Assembly: GCA_011390435.1 (NCBI GenBank)
Contig: JAABSK010000140.1
Location: forward strand, 1 to 7,110
DNA length: 7,110 bases
Direction of reading: 5' to 3'
From: Desulfobacteraceae bacterium
GTDB lineage: Bacteria > Desulfobacterota > Desulfobacteria > Desulfobacterales > Desulfobacteraceae
Under the pieces are notes generated by a model. The model was not told the DNA's origin. It did no database searches and worked only from the letters and a program-made list of their open reading frames with translations. The position numbers were made by a program, and so were the translations under genes. This document shows, piece by piece, positions 5,310-7,110 of this stretch. The first letter of the stretch is position 1. Every line of letters begins with the position of its first letter.

Positions 5310-7110
5310 TCAACCCTGTTTGATCTTCATCAATTGCCGGATTTTGTCCCTGTATTGCGCAGCAGTTTCAAACTCCAGATCCTGCGCCGCTTTTTTCATT
5401 TTATACTCCAGCTCCCTGACCAGCTCTTCCAGATCCACTTCCGGACCGTCATAGGCTGCGATCTCCTCGTTCACAGATCCGGGCGCCATCTCAGGAACCT
5501 CCCGGCCGGCATAATCAAATGCGGAAATGGTTTTCTGAATGGTGGCCGGAACAATACCATGCGTTTCATTATATGCCATCTGGATTTTCTGTCGCCGCCG
5601 GGTTTCCAGAATCGCTTTTTTCATGGATCCGGTTTCATGCTGGGCATACATGATCACCCGGCCGAACACGTTCCGGGCTGCCCTGCCGAAAATCTGAATA
5701 AACGACCGAAAAGAACGCAAAAACCCTTCTTTATCTGCATCCAGAATGGCCACAAGGCTGACTTCAGGAATATCCAGCCCTTCCCGGAGCAGGTTGATGC
5801 CGATGAGGACGTCAAACAGCCCCCGCCGAAGATCCTGGATAATGTCCATCCGCTCCATGGTATGAATATCCGAGTGGAGATATTTTACCTTAATCCCCAG
5901 ATCACTGTAATATTCCGTCAGATCCTCGGCCATGCGCTTGGTCAGGGTGGTCACCAGCACCCGTTCGCCAGCCGCCACCCGCTTCATGATCTCCTCGTAC
6001 AGATCATCCACCTGGGTGGCGGCATCCCGGATTTCCACCTCCGGGTCCACAAGTCCTGTGGGGCGGACAATCAGCTCTGCCACCCTTCCCCGGGCCTGTT
6101 CCAGTTCGTAATCCGCAGGCGTTGCCGAGACATAGATCACCTGACGGGCCCGCTGCCGGAACTCCTCAAACTTAAGCGGACGGTTATCCACAGCAGACGG
6201 CAGGCGGAAACCATGCTCCACAAGAGTGGTTTTCCGTGAATGATCACCTTTGTACATGGCTCCCAGCTGGGACACAGAGATATGACTTTCATCAAAAAAC
6301 AGCAGATAATCCTCCGGCAGATAATCCAGCAGTGTTGGCGGGGGTTCGCCCGGCTTTCGGCCGGTGAGGTGACGGGAATAATTTTCAATCCCGTTGCAAT
6401 ATCCGATCTCACCCAGCATTTCCAGATCATACCGGGTGCGCTCATCCAGGCGCTGGGCCTCGACCAGGCGATTCTGGCTGTAAAGGACTTCCAGCCGCTC
6501 TTTAAGCTCTTTTACAATGGATTCAATGGCCCGTTTCCGGGTCTGCTGACGGGTGACATAATGGGATGCCGGATAGATCACGATCTGCTCATGGTGGCGA
6601 AGGACATCGCCCTTGAGCGGATCAATCTCGCTGATCGCTTCAATGGTATCCCCGAAAAAATCGATCCGCACCGCCCGGTCTTCCTCATATGCCGGAAAAA
6701 TCTCCACCCTGTCACCCCGCACCCTGAAGACCCCGCGGTGGAAATCCGTATCGTTCCGGGTATACTGGATGTTCACAAACCGCTCGAGCAGGGTTTCTCT
6801 GGAGATCTCCATCTCTTGAGACAGGGTCATGCGCAGGTCAAGATAATCTTCAGGCGCACCCAGCCCGTAAATGCAGGAAACACTGGCCACCACAATCACA
6901 TCCCGCCGGGCCAGCACAGACCGTGTGGCAGAATGCCGCATCTTGTCGATCACCTCATTGATGGAAGAGTCCTTCTGAATATAGGTGTCGCTGGACGGGA
7001 TATAGGCCTCAGGCTGATAATAATCATAATAGGAGACAAAATATTCCACACAGTTGTCCGGGAACAGTGACTTGAATTCATTATACAGCTGGGCGGCCAG
7101 CGTCTTGTTG
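5310..7110 (-). CDS. uvrB: UvrB, damage-verifying helicase-like subunit of UvrABC, 5' partial
   Basis: UvrB is loaded on DNA by UvrA, verifies the lesion by inserting a beta-hairpin between the strands, and recruits UvrC. The frame runs to the window edge, beginning [12 protein letters not shown]. By comparison with E. coli UvrB, about 65 N-terminal residues, including Walker A, are missing. The in-frame GTG at 7049 is internal, not a start. Visible landmarks: the hairpin region [20 protein letters not shown]; the UvrB-specific [20 protein letters not shown]; motif II DESH (6282-6293); [41 protein letters not shown]; motif VI GRAARN (5670-5687); and a C-terminal UVR motif ([20 protein letters not shown]), which binds the matching UvrC motif. 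Full length would be about 664 residues, normal for UvrB. The oddity is a cluster of Phe/Ile replacements around motif VI. The gene is followed 7 bp later by uvrC. The promoter and any LexA site lie outside the window. Confidence 0.98.
   Translation of the reverse strand, partial: NKTLAAQLYNEFKSLFPDNCVEYFVSYYDYYQPEAYIPSSDTYIQKDSSINEVIDKMRHSATRSVLARRDVIVVASVSCIYGLGAPEDYLDLRMTLSQEMEISRETLLERFVNIQYTRNDTDFHRGVFRVRGDRVEIFPAYEEDRAVRIDFFGDTIEAISEIDPLKGDVLRHHEQIVIYPASHYVTRQQTRKRAIESIVKELKERLEVLYSQNRLVEAQRLDERTRYDLEMLGEIGYCNGIENYSRHLTGRKPGEPPPTLLDYLPEDYLLFFDESHISVSQLGAMYKGDHSRKTTLVEHGFRLPSAVDNRPLKFEEFRQRARQVIYVSATPADYELEQARGRVAELIVRPTGLVDPEVEIRDAATQVDDLYEEIMKRVAAGERVLVTTLTKRMAEDLTEYYSDLGIKVKYLHSDIHTMERMDIIQDLRRGLFDVLIGINLLREGLDIPEVSLVAILDADKEGFLRSFRSFIQIFGRAARNVFGRVIMYAQHETGSMKKAILETRRRQKIQMAYNETHGIVPATIQKTISAFDYAGREVPEMAPGSVNEEIAAYDGPEVDLEELVRELEYKMKKAAQDLEFETAAQYRDKIRQLMKIKQG
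5314..5317 (-). promoter_or_regulatory. Weak Shine-Dalgarno site of uvrC inside the end of uvrB
   Basis: AGGG on the reverse strand is formed by the final uvrB codons and lies 11 bases before the uvrC ATG at 5302. The uvrB TGA (5312-5310) falls between site and start. This layout suggests that ribosomes finishing uvrB feed uvrC translation, keeping the two subunits coupled. The in-frame ATG at 5284 has no better site. Confidence 0.5.

Noticed and set aside
7047..7049. GTG at 7049 as the uvrB start codon
   Set aside because: The upstream 20 codons read [20 protein letters not shown], matching conserved UvrB sequence, so the gene continues beyond the window.
5295..7070. Two long + strand reading frames opposite uvrB (314 and 276 codons, back to back in one frame)
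   Set aside because: They lie wholly antisense to an unmistakable uvrB, have no recognisable domain, and are His/Pro/Gln-rich as expected from reading the complement of biased codons.

Overview
The window holds five protein-coding genes packed almost without gaps, in two converging blocks. I see no tRNA, rRNA, CRISPR array, insertion sequence or integrase. The two outer genes (a histidine kinase on the left, uvrB on the right) run off the window edges.

Left block, + strand (1-1589): the 3' part of a sensor histidine kinase gene (end of a GAF-like domain, PAS, HisKA, HATPase_c). Three bases later comes a single-domain response regulator with its own good Shine-Dalgarno site. Together they form a phosphotransfer pair whose final output lies outside the window.

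Right block, - strand (7110 down to 1604): uvrB (5' end missing), uvrC and a membrane-anchored NACHT-type NTPase. The uvrB-uvrC gap is 7 bp. The gap from uvrC to the NTPase gene is 6 or 54 bp, depending on its start codon. UvrB and UvrC are the damage-verification and dual-incision subunits of nucleotide excision repair, and each carries a C-terminal or internal UVR helical motif of the kind that joins the two proteins. The third gene is the unexpected one. It encodes an N-terminal membrane anchor, a Walker A/B pair of the NACHT subclass of STAND ATPases, a NACHT-type helical/winged-helix region, and a C-terminal part of about 200 residues that I do not recognise. Its position suggests co-transcription with the repair genes.

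The blocks meet tail to tail with 14 bp between stop codons and no convincing intrinsic terminator. The organism is a bacterium of intermediate GC content. The compact uvrB-uvrC arrangement, the kinase style and the codon use would fit a Desulfobacterota (deltaproteobacterial sulfate-reducer-like) genome. That assignment is an impression from the protein sequences, not a demonstrated result.

The best candidate for something undescribed is the association of a membrane NACHT NTPase with the uvrBC operon. Its function (damage-coupled stress signalling, phage defence, or neither) is inference only.
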